A stretch of DNA of 64,000 bases from Granulosicoccus sp036478565. GTDB taxonomy: Bacteria > Pseudomonadota > Gammaproteobacteria > Granulosicoccales > Granulosicoccaceae. The DNA lies in NCBI GenBank assembly GCA_965224525.1, contig OZ245050.1, positions 1,054,001-1,118,000 on the forward strand, given 5' to 3'. Every line of letters begins with the position of its first letter. Within the stretch, counting starts at the first letter, position 1. Both the position numbers and the translations under genes were made by a program. Below the pieces are notes generated by a model. That model was not told the DNA's origin, ran no database searches, and saw only the letters and a program-made list of their open reading frames with translations. Shown in pieces: positions 1-8,866 of the stretch.

Positions 1-1730
1 TCGCGTGCAAAATCGAGTTGTACTGCAGGGTCGTCTATGTCTTTGCGTTGCGCTGTCATCGACATGATCAGATGATGACGCACTACCCAGGTGCAAAGCT
101 CTGTGTCTTCAGCGCTCAGACCATGTTCAATCGAAAACTTGTATATGTCCTCAGCGCCCAGTTCGCAGTGGTCGCCGCCTCGACCTTTTGCAATGTCATG
201 AAATAATGCGATCAAATACAGCAGGTCAGGTCGCCGAAGATTTGTTGCAATTTTGCTGCACTGCGGGAACTCCTTAAAATATTTCGGCACTGCCAGACGT
301 CGCAGATTACGGATAACCAAAACTGTGTGTTCATCAACCGTATAGATATGAAACAGATCATATTGCATGCGACCAACAATGGCATCAAAGGCAGGTATAT
401 AGGCTGCCATGACACCGTATCGATTCATCATGCGGATTTTGCGAGTCAATTTGTTGGGGTTGGAAAATATTTGCATGAATAGCGCACGCACAGCCGGATC
501 GCTACGAAATCTTTCATTGATCAGGCGCAAATTGGCGCGAATCAGGCGAACAGTATGCGATCGGACATTGTTGGCCTCCGGTGTGTTGCCAAATACCAGG
601 AATAATTCAAGCAGGGCAGGCGGGTAGTGTACAAAAACATCATCGTGAGTGACTTCCAGATAGCCGTTGCGCAACTGGAAGCGGGAATTGATCGGGATAA
701 TGTCAGAGCCTGCGGTAATGCCTGAAATGATGCCGCCGACGCCCTGCAGTACAAATTCATTGAGACGTTGCAATCGCATGACAGTTCGGTAGAAACGTTG
801 CATCAAGGCTTCAATTGACCGGTTTTGTGTATCATCGGTAAAGCCGAATGCATGTGCGATATCGCGCTGGTGGTCGAATAGCAAACGATCCTCATGTCTG
901 CCGGCCAGATGATGCAACAGGTAGCGAATACGCCAGAGCAATTCCATACCCGCTTGCAAAGATTCCAGTTCATCCGGTTCCAGCAATCCGTGACTGACCA
1001 ACGGCTCAAGACCGCGTGTGCCAAATTGCCGTTGACAGACCCAGGCGATAGTCTGGTAGTCACGCAGACCTCCCTGGCTTTCCTTGATGTTAGGTTCGAG
1101 CCGGTAAGCGTTGGTCTGGAATTTTTCGTGACGTTGGTCCTGCTCCTCCATCTTGGCGCGATAAAATTCTGCTGATGTCCACATGTGGGCGGTGGATGTC
1201 ACCTCTTGCATGAGTCGGTAAAGGTTCGCTTCGCCAACCAGCAAACGAGCTTCCATAAGGTTGGTGATAACCGTGATGTCGTTGCCGGCTTCACGTTCGC
1301 AATCAGATACCGTACGAACACTGTGCCCGATATCCAATTGTAAATCCCAAAGCCGGGTTATCCAGGTTGATAGCACGGCTTCCGTTTTTTCGTCCCCATG
1401 CCGCGGTACTAAAATGGCGATATCTATGTCTGATGCGGGATGTAGTTCGCCGCGCCCATAACCGCCAACGGCAATCAGCGTGAGTCCTTCGAAAGCGGTG
1501 CCTTCGCGTTTCCAGAGTTCGATCAGGACCAAGTCAACGACAGCTGTTCGCGCATGCAGCACGGAGGCTGCGCTGGCACCGGCAACAAATTGCTGGTGGA
1601 TCAGGTCGCGGCCCAAGTTCAGCGCATCGAGCCACACGGTCGCGGACTGCGGGTTTTGTGTGATAAACGCCTGTACCTGGTCGAGCTGCGGGAAGCCGGC
1701 CGGCACCGGCTCTGACGATCCCACAGTCAT
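1..1730 (-). CDS. glnD: [Protein-PII] uridylyltransferase / uridylyl-removing enzyme (partial, N-terminal ~576 residues)
   Basis: This frame is open from an ATG at 1730 (minus) to the window edge. The translation carries the nucleotidyltransferase signature GGYGRGELHPASDIDIAIL near residue 95, then a long helical region, then an HD phosphohydrolase motif (LFHDIAKGRGGDH) around residue 510. The order NTase then HD is that of GlnD, a bifunctional enzyme of about 850-900 residues that uridylylates and deuridylylates PII proteins in response to glutamine. The C-terminal ACT domains lie outside the window. Its start codon overlaps the stop of map by one base (TGATG), so the two are probably cotranscribed and translationally coupled. 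The identification is firm; only completeness is unknown. Confidence 0.95.
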   Translation of the reverse strand, partial: MTVGSSEPVPAGFPQLDQVQAFITQNPQSATVWLDALNLGRDLIHQQFVAGASAASVLHARTAVVDLVLIELWKREGTAFEGLTLIAVGGYGRGELHPASDIDIAILVPRHGDEKTEAVLSTWITRLWDLQLDIGHSVRTVSDCEREAGNDITVITNLMEARLLVGEANLYRLMQEVTSTAHMWTSAEFYRAKMEEQDQRHEKFQTNAYRLEPNIKESQGGLRDYQTIAWVCQRQFGTRGLEPLVSHGLLEPDELESLQAGMELLWRIRYLLHHLAGRHEDRLLFDHQRDIAHAFGFTDDTQNRSIEALMQRFYRTVMRLQRLNEFVLQGVGGIISGITAGSDIIPINSRFQLRNGYLEVTHDDVFVHYPPALLELFLVFGNTPEANNVRSHTVRLIRANLRLINERFRSDPAVRALFMQIFSNPNKLTRKIRMMNRYGVMAAYIPAFDAIVGRMQYDLFHIYTVDEHTVLVIRNLRRLAVPKYFKEFPQCSKIATNLRRPDLLYLIALFHDIAKGRGGDHCELGAEDIYKFSIEHGLSAEDTELCTWVVRHHLIMSMTAQRKDIDDPAVQLDFAR

Positions 1731-2497
1731 CAAAATGTCTGGCCGTCGCTGAGCGTCAGTATTTCAAAACCGTCACTGGTAACCAGTACGGTGTGCTCCC
1801 ATTGCGCTGACAAGCTGCGATCTTTGGTAACGACAGTCCAGCCATCGGCCAACACGCGAGCGTGACGTTTCCCCTGATTGATCATCGGCTCGATGGTAAA
1901 GGTCATGCCTGCGTGCAATGCCACACCGGTCCCGGGTTTGCCGTGATGCAGTACTTGCGGGTCTTCGTGGAACGACGAACCTATTCCGTGACCGCAGTAT
2001 TCCTCGACTACCGAGTAACGTTTCGATTCAGCTAATACTTGCACCTCGTGGCCGATATCACCCAGTGTAGCGCCAGGTTTGACGGTGCGAATACCCCGAA
2101 CCAGGCAATCGTAGGCTGTCTCGCACAGCCGTTGAGCGTGTGGTGCGACTTCACCGACGTAGTACATGCGGCTGGTATCCCCAAACCAGCCATCCTTGAT
2201 GACCGTGACATCGATATTCAGAATGTCGCCCTTTTTGAGCTTGCGTTCACTTGGAATGCCGTGGCAAATCTGCTGGTTGATTGATGTGCAGATGGATTTG
2301 GTAAAGCCCTTGTAGCCGAGGGTGGCAGGAATAGCCTGCTGCACGTCCACAATATGAGTGTGGCAGATGCGATCAAGTTCTTCGGTACTGACGCCGGGCA
2401 CGACATATTCAGTAATCAAATCCAGCACCTCGCTGGCCATACGGCCAGCCACACGCATTTTTGCGATTTGCTCGGGCGTTTTGAGGGTGATGGCCAT
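1730..2497 (-). CDS. map: Methionine aminopeptidase, type I
   Basis: The enzyme removes the initiator methionine from nascent proteins. The protein of 255 residues starts MAITLKTPEQIAKMRVAGRM, closely matching family members at the N-terminus. An in-frame ATG at 2587 would add 30 residues that are not typical of the family, so I take the ATG at 2497. The metal ligands are visible: two Asp in DVTVIKDGWFGDTS, His in GHGIGSSFHEDP, Glu in FTIEPMI and Glu in QWEHTVLV. The gene diverges from rpsB, an arrangement common in proteobacteria, and overlaps glnD by one base downstream. Confidence 0.96.
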   Translation of the reverse strand: MAITLKTPEQIAKMRVAGRMASEVLDLITEYVVPGVSTEELDRICHTHIVDVQQAIPATLGYKGFTKSICTSINQQICHGIPSERKLKKGDILNIDVTVIKDGWFGDTSRMYYVGEVAPHAQRLCETAYDCLVRGIRTVKPGATLGDIGHEVQVLAESKRYSVVEEYCGHGIGSSFHEDPQVLHHGKPGTGVALHAGMTFTIEPMINQGKRHARVLADGWTVVTKDRSLSAQWEHTVLVTSDGFEILTLSDGQTF

Positions 2498-2693
2498 GCG
2501 TGTATTCAAGGTAGTTTGATGATCGATATTGTAACGCGCTGGCCCCGTTTGTGTTATAAAGTCTGGCTGAGCGGGGCGCGTTTGCAACCCGACAATTCAC
2601 ACGCAAGTCAGCCAGGCCCGATTGGGTGCCCGGATTTGTTCCGGGTCAGTCGCGGTCGATTTGCGGAGGCTTAACCCAAAAGAGGATTTGTTC
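2498..2693 (+). promoter_or_regulatory. map/rpsB divergent control region with rpsB leader hairpin
   Basis: This is the 196-bp gap between map and rpsB. A TATAAA at 2555-2560 is a possible -10 element for rpsB and is followed by a GC-rich discriminator, as at many stringently controlled promoters, but the matching -35 is not clear. The presumed leader contains a perfect 6-bp hairpin (CCCGGA at 2629-2634, loop TTTGT, TCCGGG at 2640-2645). It ends in a good Shine-Dalgarno GAGGA at 2682-2686, seven bases before the ATG. In enterobacteria the rpsB leader binds S2 for autoregulation; that this leader does so is inference. Confidence 0.4.
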
Positions 2694-3737
2694 ATGGCCG
2701 ATGTAACCATGCGCCAGATGCTGGAAGCTGGCGTACACTTTGGGCACCAGACACGTTACTGGTCCCCCAAGATGGCACCGTATATCTACGGTGAGCGTAA
2801 CAACATTCATATTTTCAATCTTGAGAGCAGCCTTCCGGCGCTCCAGGATGCCGTGAATTATGCAGGCAAGGTTGCCAGCAAGAACGGGCGCGTTCTGTTC
2901 GTTGGTACCAAGCGAGCGGCACGTGATGCCATCAAGCAGGCTGCATCGGATTGCAACATGCCATTTGTCAACCGGCGCTGGTCCGGTGGCATGATGACCA
3001 ACTTCAAGACAGTAAAAAAATCTGTCAAGCGGCTGCTTGAGCTGGAAGCCATGCGTGAAGATGGCGGCATGGATCGTCTCAGCAAGAAAGAAGCACTTGG
3101 ATTGCAGCGCGAATATGACAAGCTTGACCGTGGTATGGGTGGTATCAAGCACATGGAACGTCTGCCTGATGCGCTGTTTGTGGTTGATGTCGGTCATGAG
3201 CGCATCGCCATTACAGAAGCCAACAAGCTGGGTATTCCGGTCATTGCGGTTGTTGACAGCAACAACACACCCGATGGTATCGACTATGTCATCCCCGGCA
3301 ACGATGATGCTATACGCGCCATACAACTCTATTCAGATGCCATTGCGCAAGCAATCCAGGATGGCAAACGTGCTTCAGGCAAGCTGGACGAAGAACAGGC
3401 TGCGGCGGCAGATGCACCAGCTGTAACAGCAACAGTTGCTGATGCTACAGCCAACCAGGTAGCGGAGGCTGAAGTCGCAGCGGCAGCAGTAGCCACACCC
3501 ACTGCACCAGAGGCACCTGCGGCTGCAATTCCGGCTGCACCGGCGGTAGCCACACCGGCTGCTGCGCCAGAGGCACCTGCGGCTGCAATTCCGGCTGCAC
3601 CGGCGGTAGCAATTCCGGCTGCTGCGCCAGAAGCACCCGCGGCTGCAATTCCGGCTGCACCGGCAGTAGCAACACCGGCTGCGCCAGAAGCACCTGCGAC
3701 AGCCCCGGCAACTGATACACCCGCCTCGGGAGAATAA
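2694..3737 (+). CDS. rpsB: 30S ribosomal protein S2 with long Ala/Pro-rich C-terminal extension
   Basis: S2 is a small-subunit ribosomal protein. The start ATG at 2694 follows GAGGA at 2682-2686, and the N-terminus MADVTMRQMLEAGVHFGHQT is typical. Residues 1 to about 240 cover the whole S2 fold, including FVGTKRAARDAI, RWSGGMMTNF and VVDSNNTPDGIDYVIPGNDDA. The protein is 347 residues, against about 240 in E. coli. The extra ~100 residues are almost only Ala, Pro, Val, Glu, Thr and Ile, and include three copies of a 20-residue unit (EAPAAAIPAAPAVATPAAAP type). Short low-complexity S2 tails occur in some bacteria; this one is long. tsf follows after four bases. Confidence 0.97.
   Translation: MADVTMRQMLEAGVHFGHQTRYWSPKMAPYIYGERNNIHIFNLESSLPALQDAVNYAGKVASKNGRVLFVGTKRAARDAIKQAASDCNMPFVNRRWSGGMMTNFKTVKKSVKRLLELEAMREDGGMDRLSKKEALGLQREYDKLDRGMGGIKHMERLPDALFVVDVGHERIAITEANKLGIPVIAVVDSNNTPDGIDYVIPGNDDAIRAIQLYSDAIAQAIQDGKRASGKLDEEQAAAADAPAVTATVADATANQVAEAEVAAAAVATPTAPEAPAAAIPAAPAVATPAAAPEAPAAAIPAAPAVAIPAAAPEAPAAAIPAAPAVATPAAPEAPATAPATDTPASGE
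3502..3681 (+). repeat. Three tandem copies of a 60-bp unit inside rpsB
   Basis: The copies at 3502-3561, 3562-3621 and 3622-3681 are nearly identical at the DNA level, with only a few substitutions each, and a decayed partial copy follows. The period is exactly 60 bp, or 20 codons, so copy-number change would preserve the rpsB frame. High nucleotide identity, including silent positions, indicates recent duplication or ongoing homogenisation. Confidence 0.9.
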
Positions 3738-3741
3738 CGAC

Positions 3742-4611
3742 ATGAAAATCTCTGCAAGCATGGTGAAGGAGCTGCGAGAGCGGACTGGCGCCGGCATGAT
3801 GGAGTGCAAGAAAGCGCTGACTGAAGCCAATGGCGATATGGAAGTAGCGATTGAGCAGATGCGCGTTGCCGGTACTGCAAAAGCGGACAAGAAGTCAGGA
3901 AATACCGCTGCCGAAGGTGCTGTGTCGATCAAGCTAGACAATGACCGCAAACGTTTTGCACTGGTGGAAATCAACAGTCAGACCGATTTTGCTGTCAAGT
4001 CAGAAGACTTCACAAGCTTTATTGCGCGCGTTGTCGATGCTGCTCTGAACGATCAAATCGACAACGTCGATGCAATCAAGCTCGATGGTGAGGCCGTGGA
4101 AGAGGTGCGCAAGGCGCTGGTTGCCAAGATTGGCGAGAATATTCAGGTTCGGCGCGTAGCCACCGGTACCAGCGCCGGCGGGCACTATGGTGAGTACTCT
4201 CACGGTGGCCGCATCGGAGTCGTTTGTGAATTGCAAGGCGGTGATGAGCAACTGGCACGAGACATTGCCATGCACATTGCAGCCAGCAATCCTGTTTGTG
4301 TTGACGAAAGTGGTGTACCCGGCGAACTACTTGAAAAGGAAAAAACCATTCTGGTGGCAGAGGCCGCCGAGAGTGGCAAGCCTGCCGAGATAGTGGAAAA
4401 AATGGTGCAGGGACGTATGCGAAAATATCTGGCTGAAATTACCCTGGTCGGACAGGCTTTCGTCAAGGACCCGGACCAGACAATTGCGGCACTGTTGAAG
4501 TCCAAAGACGCCAGCGTGCTGGGCTTTCACCGTTTCGAGGTGGGTGAGGGTATCGAAAAGAAAGAAGAGAATTTTGCCGATGAAGTCATGGCACAGGTTC
4601 GCGGCAGTTGA
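3742..4611 (+). CDS. tsf: Translation elongation factor Ts
   Basis: EF-Ts is the nucleotide exchange factor for EF-Tu. The protein has 289 residues, close to the 283 of E. coli. It begins MKISASMVKELRERTGAGMM and includes the signature ECKKALTEANGDMEVAIEQMR, followed by the core region SQTDFAVKSEDF. The Shine-Dalgarno GGAGAA (3729-3734) lies across the rpsB stop codon, and the two genes are four bases apart, as is usual for the rpsB-tsf operon. A strong terminator follows at 4646-4670. Confidence 0.97.
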   Translation: MKISASMVKELRERTGAGMMECKKALTEANGDMEVAIEQMRVAGTAKADKKSGNTAAEGAVSIKLDNDRKRFALVEINSQTDFAVKSEDFTSFIARVVDAALNDQIDNVDAIKLDGEAVEEVRKALVAKIGENIQVRRVATGTSAGGHYGEYSHGGRIGVVCELQGGDEQLARDIAMHIAASNPVCVDESGVPGELLEKEKTILVAEAAESGKPAEIVEKMVQGRMRKYLAEITLVGQAFVKDPDQTIAALLKSKDASVLGFHRFEVGEGIEKKEENFADEVMAQVRGS

Positions 4612-4645
4612 CGGGGGCGCTGCAGCCTTTACACTGACGATATTG

Positions 4646-4670
4646 AAGCCGGGCATGTCCCGGCTTTTTT
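4646..4670 (+). terminator. Rho-independent terminator after tsf
   Basis: Perfect stem AAGCCGGG (4646-4653) / CCCGGCTT (4659-4666) with loop CATGT, ending in a run of six T (4665-4670). It separates rpsB-tsf from pyrH and may give partial read-through. Confidence 0.9.
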
Positions 4671-4716
4671 ATGGCATTGGCGTTATACACCAGTAACCGA
4701 CGGAACGTACTCGATA

Positions 4717-5445
4717 ATGGACACCGTAAAACCTGCTTTCAATCGTATCCTGCTGAAAATCAGTGGTGAGGCGCTGATGGGCGATATGGACTACGGCATT
4801 GATCCGGCCTATATCCGGCGCATTGCAGCGGAGGTGAAGGCGGTCAGCGATACCGGGGTAGAGGTCGCCATGGTTGTCGGCGGTGGCAATATATTTCGTG
4901 GTGCCGGGCTCGCCGAAGCGGGAATGGATCGGGTGACTGGCGATCATATGGGCATGCTGGCAACCGTTATTAACTGTCTGTCGATGCAGGATGCACTGGA
5001 AAATCAGGGCGCCTATTGTCGAGTGATGTCAGCGTTACCCATCAATGCTGTGTGCGAGGACTATATCCGCCGCCGCGCTGTGCGCCATCTTGAGAAGGGG
5101 CGCATCGTACTGTTTGCCGCTGGCACCGGTAACCCGTTTTTTACTACCGACTCCGCAGCCTCCTTGCGAGCGGTCGAGATAGGCGCTGACATCATGATCA
5201 AAGGTACGAAGGTCGATGGTATCTATGACAAGGATCCGAACAAGTTTAATGATGCTGTCAAATACGATGTGGTCAGTTTTGATGAGGCTATTAACAAACG
5301 GCTTGGCGTCATGGATCAAACGGCAATCGTCATGTGCCGTGATAACAATTTACCGGTCAAGGTTTTCAATATGAACAATGATGGTGACCTGATGCGTCTG
5401 ATAAAAGGCGAAAATGTAGGCACCACAGTGCAACAGGACTGCTAG
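4717..5445 (+). CDS. pyrH: Uridylate kinase (UMP kinase)
   Basis: PyrH phosphorylates UMP to UDP in pyrimidine nucleotide synthesis and is a hexameric amino-acid-kinase-fold enzyme. The 242-residue protein shows the family pattern: FNRILLKISGEALMG at the N-terminus, VVGGGNIFRG, the nucleotide and UMP site GTGNPFFTTDSAA, and IKGTKVDGIYDKDPNKF. The length matches E. coli (241). It is the first gene after the tsf terminator, so a promoter probably lies in 4671-4716. frr follows two bases after the stop, as in most proteobacteria. Confidence 0.97.
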   Translation: MDTVKPAFNRILLKISGEALMGDMDYGIDPAYIRRIAAEVKAVSDTGVEVAMVVGGGNIFRGAGLAEAGMDRVTGDHMGMLATVINCLSMQDALENQGAYCRVMSALPINAVCEDYIRRRAVRHLEKGRIVLFAAGTGNPFFTTDSAASLRAVEIGADIMIKGTKVDGIYDKDPNKFNDAVKYDVVSFDEAINKRLGVMDQTAIVMCRDNNLPVKVFNMNNDGDLMRLIKGENVGTTVQQDC

Positions 5446-5447
5446 AT

Positions 5448-6005
5448 ATGATTGACGATATCCTGAAAGATGCGAAATTGCGTATGAGCAAAAGCGTTGA
5501 ATCGCTTGAAAACGAACTGTCGCGCATGCGCACCGGGCGAGCCCATCCGAGTTTGCTGGAAAATGTCAAAGTGGATTATTACGGCGCAGAATCGGCATTG
5601 AGTCAGGTTGCCAATATCAACACCGAAGATGCACGTATGTTGACAGTCACGCCTTGGGAACAATCCATGGTGGCGGCGGTTGAGAAAGCTATCATCAACT
5701 CCGACCTGGGTTTAAATCCGAATACCGCAGGAACTGTTATTCGAGTGCCTGTGCCGCCGATGACTGAAGAGCGGCGCAAGGACATGGTTAAAATGGTTCG
5801 TGGTGAGGCGGAAAACGCCCGGGTTGCAGTACGCAATATCCGTCGTGATGCCAATACTGACTTGAAAGAGCTGGAAAAGGAAAAGGAGATATCCAAAGAC
5901 GATTTACGCCGCGGCGAAGACCAGGTGCAAAAATTAACCGATGGGGCCGTTAAGAATATCGATGCAGTTCTTGCCAAAAAGGAAACGGATCTGATGGAGG
6001 TTTGA
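5448..6005 (+). CDS. frr: Ribosome recycling factor
   Basis: RRF splits post-termination ribosomes together with EF-G. The 185-residue protein has the classical length. It carries LSRMRTGRAHPSLLENVKVDYYG near the N-terminus, VRVPVPPMTEERRKDMVK-type sequence in the middle, and the C-terminal coiled-coil helix with VRNIRRDANTDLK. It lies between pyrH (2-bp gap) and uppS (27-bp gap) in the normal order. Confidence 0.97.
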   Translation: MIDDILKDAKLRMSKSVESLENELSRMRTGRAHPSLLENVKVDYYGAESALSQVANINTEDARMLTVTPWEQSMVAAVEKAIINSDLGLNPNTAGTVIRVPVPPMTEERRKDMVKMVRGEAENARVAVRNIRRDANTDLKELEKEKEISKDDLRRGEDQVQKLTDGAVKNIDAVLAKKETDLMEV

Positions 6006-6032
6006 TCGACACAAATCAATCCACAACGTTCA

Positions 6033-6773
6033 ATGTCAACGCCTGATTCAGTTGTTCCGCAGCACATCGCCATTATCATGGATGGCAATGGCCGTTGGGC
6101 GCGGCAACGCAACCGGCCCCGTGCCGCCGGGCACCAGGCCGGATTCCATAATACGCGCGACATTGTAGAAGCCTGCGTACGGCGCGGGATTGATGCACTG
6201 ACAGTTTTTGCTTTCTCCAGCGAAAACTGGAGTCGCCCGCAAAAAGAAGTCGGTTTGCTGATGGATTTGTTTCTGCGAGCGCTTAAAAGTGAAGTCAGTA
6301 AATTGCACGAGAATAACGTTCGCGTGCGCTTTATCGGCGAACGCTCGGCTTTTCAAGATAAACTGCAAGGCGAAATGAATGCTGCAGAAGCGCTGACGGT
6401 TAACAACACGGGCCTGAATTTCTCTATTGCGGTCAACTTCGGAGGGCGTTGGGATATTGTCAACGCAACCCGTCAGATAGCAGCGGTAGTGCGCCAAGGT
6501 CAGCTAGCGCCGGAAGACATTACTGAAGAGCTGTTTTCAAAGCACATCTCGCTGGCAGGCATCAATGAGCCAGATCTGTTTATTCGCACCGGCGGTGAAA
6601 AACGTATCAGCAATTATCTGCTGTGGCATCTCGCTTATACCGAACTGTATTTTACTGATGTGCTATGGCCCGATTTTTCGGATGTAGAGCTCGACAGAGC
6701 ACTGGATTTTTTTGCCGGAAGACAACGACGGTTCGGCCGCACTGGCGAACAGGTGACAGGTACCGATGCTTAA
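6033..6773 (+). CDS. uppS: Undecaprenyl pyrophosphate synthase (cis-prenyltransferase)
   Basis: UppS condenses isopentenyl diphosphate onto farnesyl diphosphate to make the C55 lipid carrier for peptidoglycan and O-antigen. The 246-residue protein shows the catalytic Asp and P-loop in HIAIIMDGNGRWA, FAFSSENWSRP, and the C-terminal RTGGEKRISNYLLWHLAYTELYF. GGE(K/L)R is the usual signature. The last eight bases overlap cdsA, which suggests coupling. Confidence 0.97.
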   Translation: MSTPDSVVPQHIAIIMDGNGRWARQRNRPRAAGHQAGFHNTRDIVEACVRRGIDALTVFAFSSENWSRPQKEVGLLMDLFLRALKSEVSKLHENNVRVRFIGERSAFQDKLQGEMNAAEALTVNNTGLNFSIAVNFGGRWDIVNATRQIAAVVRQGQLAPEDITEELFSKHISLAGINEPDLFIRTGGEKRISNYLLWHLAYTELYFTDVLWPDFSDVELDRALDFFAGRQRRFGRTGEQVTGTDA

Positions 6774-7581
6774 AGAGCGAGTCATTACTGCTGTTGTTCT
6801 GTTGCTGGCTTTCGCCTTTGCCCTGTTTATGGCTTCAGTGTCGGTATTCGCTGTCGTCCTGTTTGTCATTGTCGGGGCGGCTGCCTGGGAGTGGAGCAGA
6901 TTGTGTGGGCTGACTGTTCTCAGATCACAGATTTTTTACGCCGCACTGGTTGCACTTCTCATGCTGTTTGCCTTGTATTTGCCTGGCGATGGCAAACTGA
7001 TACGTTGGCTGTTGCTTGCCGGATTCCTGTTGTGGCTGGCAGCGGTTGCAGCGATGTATCTGTTACCGAAGCTGTCACCTATTGAAAGGCCCAGTATGCC
7101 GCTGCTGCTGTTTGGTGTGCCGGTCATGGTAGTAACCGGTGTGTCGCTTCAGTACCTGCGCAGTTACGCCACAGATGCATCCCCGTGGTTATTGCTTTAT
7201 GCCTTCGCCATAATCTGGTTTATGGATACGGGGGCCTATTTTAGTGGCCGCAAGTTTGGCAAGCGCAAGTTGGCACCATTGATCAGCCCGGGAAAAACCT
7301 GGGAAGGGGTATACGGCGGGCTACTGGCCGCCAGCCTGCTCATGGTTACTGTGTGGCTGTTTTCTGAGCGCTTCGACGGCATGGCAGCCCGGATGTTTGT
7401 CGCAACTTTACTGGCTGCTGCATTCTCTGTCATCGGTGATCTGTTTGAAAGCCGCATCAAACGCGCAGCCGGTATGAAAGACTCCAGCCAGTTGCTGCCC
7501 GGCCATGGCGGTGTGCTGGACCGGCTTGATGGTGTGCTGGCTGCCATGCCAATGTTTGCATTCGTCTGGGCATGGATGTGA
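6766..7581 (+). CDS. cdsA: Phosphatidate cytidylyltransferase (CDP-diglyceride synthase)
   Basis: CdsA makes CDP-diacylglycerol, the precursor of all membrane phospholipids, at the inner membrane. The 271-residue protein has multiple hydrophobic segments and the C-terminal family signature: SRIKRAAGMKDSSQLLPGHGG followed by VLDRLDG. The start overlaps uppS by eight bases and the end overlaps dxr by ten. I see nothing unusual. Confidence 0.96.
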   Translation: MLKERVITAVVLLLAFAFALFMASVSVFAVVLFVIVGAAAWEWSRLCGLTVLRSQIFYAALVALLMLFALYLPGDGKLIRWLLLAGFLLWLAAVAAMYLLPKLSPIERPSMPLLLFGVPVMVVTGVSLQYLRSYATDASPWLLLYAFAIIWFMDTGAYFSGRKFGKRKLAPLISPGKTWEGVYGGLLAASLLMVTVWLFSERFDGMAARMFVATLLAAAFSVIGDLFESRIKRAAGMKDSSQLLPGHGGVLDRLDGVLAAMPMFAFVWAWM

Positions 7582-8792
7582 GCTGTAGACAGGCTGCCGA
7601 GCAACAGACAGAGCTGCGTGCCATTACGCTTCTGGGCTCTACCGGTTCTGTTGGCAAAAGCGCACTGGATGTGATTGCCAGACACCCGGATCGATACCGT
7701 ATTTACGCGCTGTCGGCCAATACACGGGTTGACGAACTGTTTGAGCAGTGCCGGCTTTTACAACCTGAACACGCCGTCATGCGTGATCCTGATGCCGCTG
7801 AAGCGCTGAGCCAACGTCTACAAGCGGCGGGGATTCCTACTCGCGTCGATCAGGGCGTGGCAGCGCTGGAGCGTATCTCGTCAGATCCTGCAGTAGATAC
7901 TGTTGTCGCCGCCATTGTTGGCGCAGCTGGACTGTTGCCCACTATGGCGGCGGCGAGTTCTGGCAAGCGGCTGCTGTTGGCCAACAAGGAATCGCTGGTC
8001 ATGAGTGGTTCGTTGCTGATGCAAGCGGCCGCCGACTCGGGTGCGCTGATTTTGCCGGTGGATAGCGAACACAATGCCATCTTCCAGAGTCTTCCGGCAA
8101 CCGCAACAGGTGTTTCGACAGACGGAATCGTAAAAATTTTGTTAACTGCCTCGGGTGGTCCACTGCGTCAGTTGGATGATAATGCGCTGGCTGTTGTAAC
8201 GCCGCAACAAGCTCTGGCGCACCCCAATTGGTCGATGGGGCCGAAAATATCCATCGATTCCGCTACGCTGATGAACAAGGGCCTGGAGGTCATTGAAGCC
8301 TGCCATTTGTTTCAGCTAGCCGTGGAGGATATTGAAGTTGTGGTGCATCCCGAGAGCCTGATTCACTCCATGGTCAGTTACCGGGATGGCTCAGTGATTG
8401 CCCAGCTAGGGCGGCCGGATATGCGTACACCGATAGCGCACTGCCTTGCATGGCCGGAGCGAATCGAGTCTGGTGTGCAGCCACTGGACTTGTTTCAGGT
8501 GTCAGGCCTGCATTTTGAAAAACCTGATAAAAAACGCTTTCCATGCCTGCGCCTGGCCTTCGAAGCGCAGTCCAGTGGAGGCACTGCTCCGACCGTTCTC
8601 AATGCGGCTAATGAGGTGGCGGTAGAGTCTTTTCTTGCCGAGCGTGTCTCATTTTTACAACTGGCAGAAATCGTTGAGCGTACACTGGCTGACACGAAAA
8701 TATCCCCGGCTGACGATTTGACCACTATCATCAATGCCGATACGAATGCTCGCAAGATAGCCCATAATCTGGTGTCCGAACTGAAAAGCTGA
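7572..8792 (+). CDS. dxr: 1-deoxy-D-xylulose 5-phosphate reductoisomerase
   Basis: Dxr (IspC) commits DXP to MEP in the non-mevalonate isoprenoid pathway. The NADPH motif LLGSTGSVGKSALDVIARHP begins near residue 19. LLANKESLVMSG and PVDSEHNAIFQSL are visible, as are the catalytic loop region PNWSMGPKISIDSATLMNKGLE and the C-terminal APTVLNAANEVAVE. The protein has 406 residues, against about 398 in E. coli. The start at 7572 gives a ~16-residue non-conserved leader overlapping cdsA; a GTG at 7578 is an alternative. Confidence 0.96.
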   Translation: MDVSCRQAAEQQTELRAITLLGSTGSVGKSALDVIARHPDRYRIYALSANTRVDELFEQCRLLQPEHAVMRDPDAAEALSQRLQAAGIPTRVDQGVAALERISSDPAVDTVVAAIVGAAGLLPTMAAASSGKRLLLANKESLVMSGSLLMQAAADSGALILPVDSEHNAIFQSLPATATGVSTDGIVKILLTASGGPLRQLDDNALAVVTPQQALAHPNWSMGPKISIDSATLMNKGLEVIEACHLFQLAVEDIEVVVHPESLIHSMVSYRDGSVIAQLGRPDMRTPIAHCLAWPERIESGVQPLDLFQVSGLHFEKPDKKRFPCLRLAFEAQSSGGTAPTVLNAANEVAVESFLAERVSFLQLAEIVERTLADTKISPADDLTTIINADTNARKIAHNLVSELKS

Positions 8793-8866
8793 ATCGGACC
8801 TGACCCGTAACGCGTACGCTTGAGAGGGCGTCGTGCAATCAACCAACTGACATTCATGCCGTCTTC

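Noticed and set aside
3329..3974. Three long minus-strand frames opposite the 3' end of rpsB and the start of tsf
   Set aside because: They are antisense to repeated Ala/Pro codons; GC-rich repeats keep all frames open. No family likeness or ribosome site.
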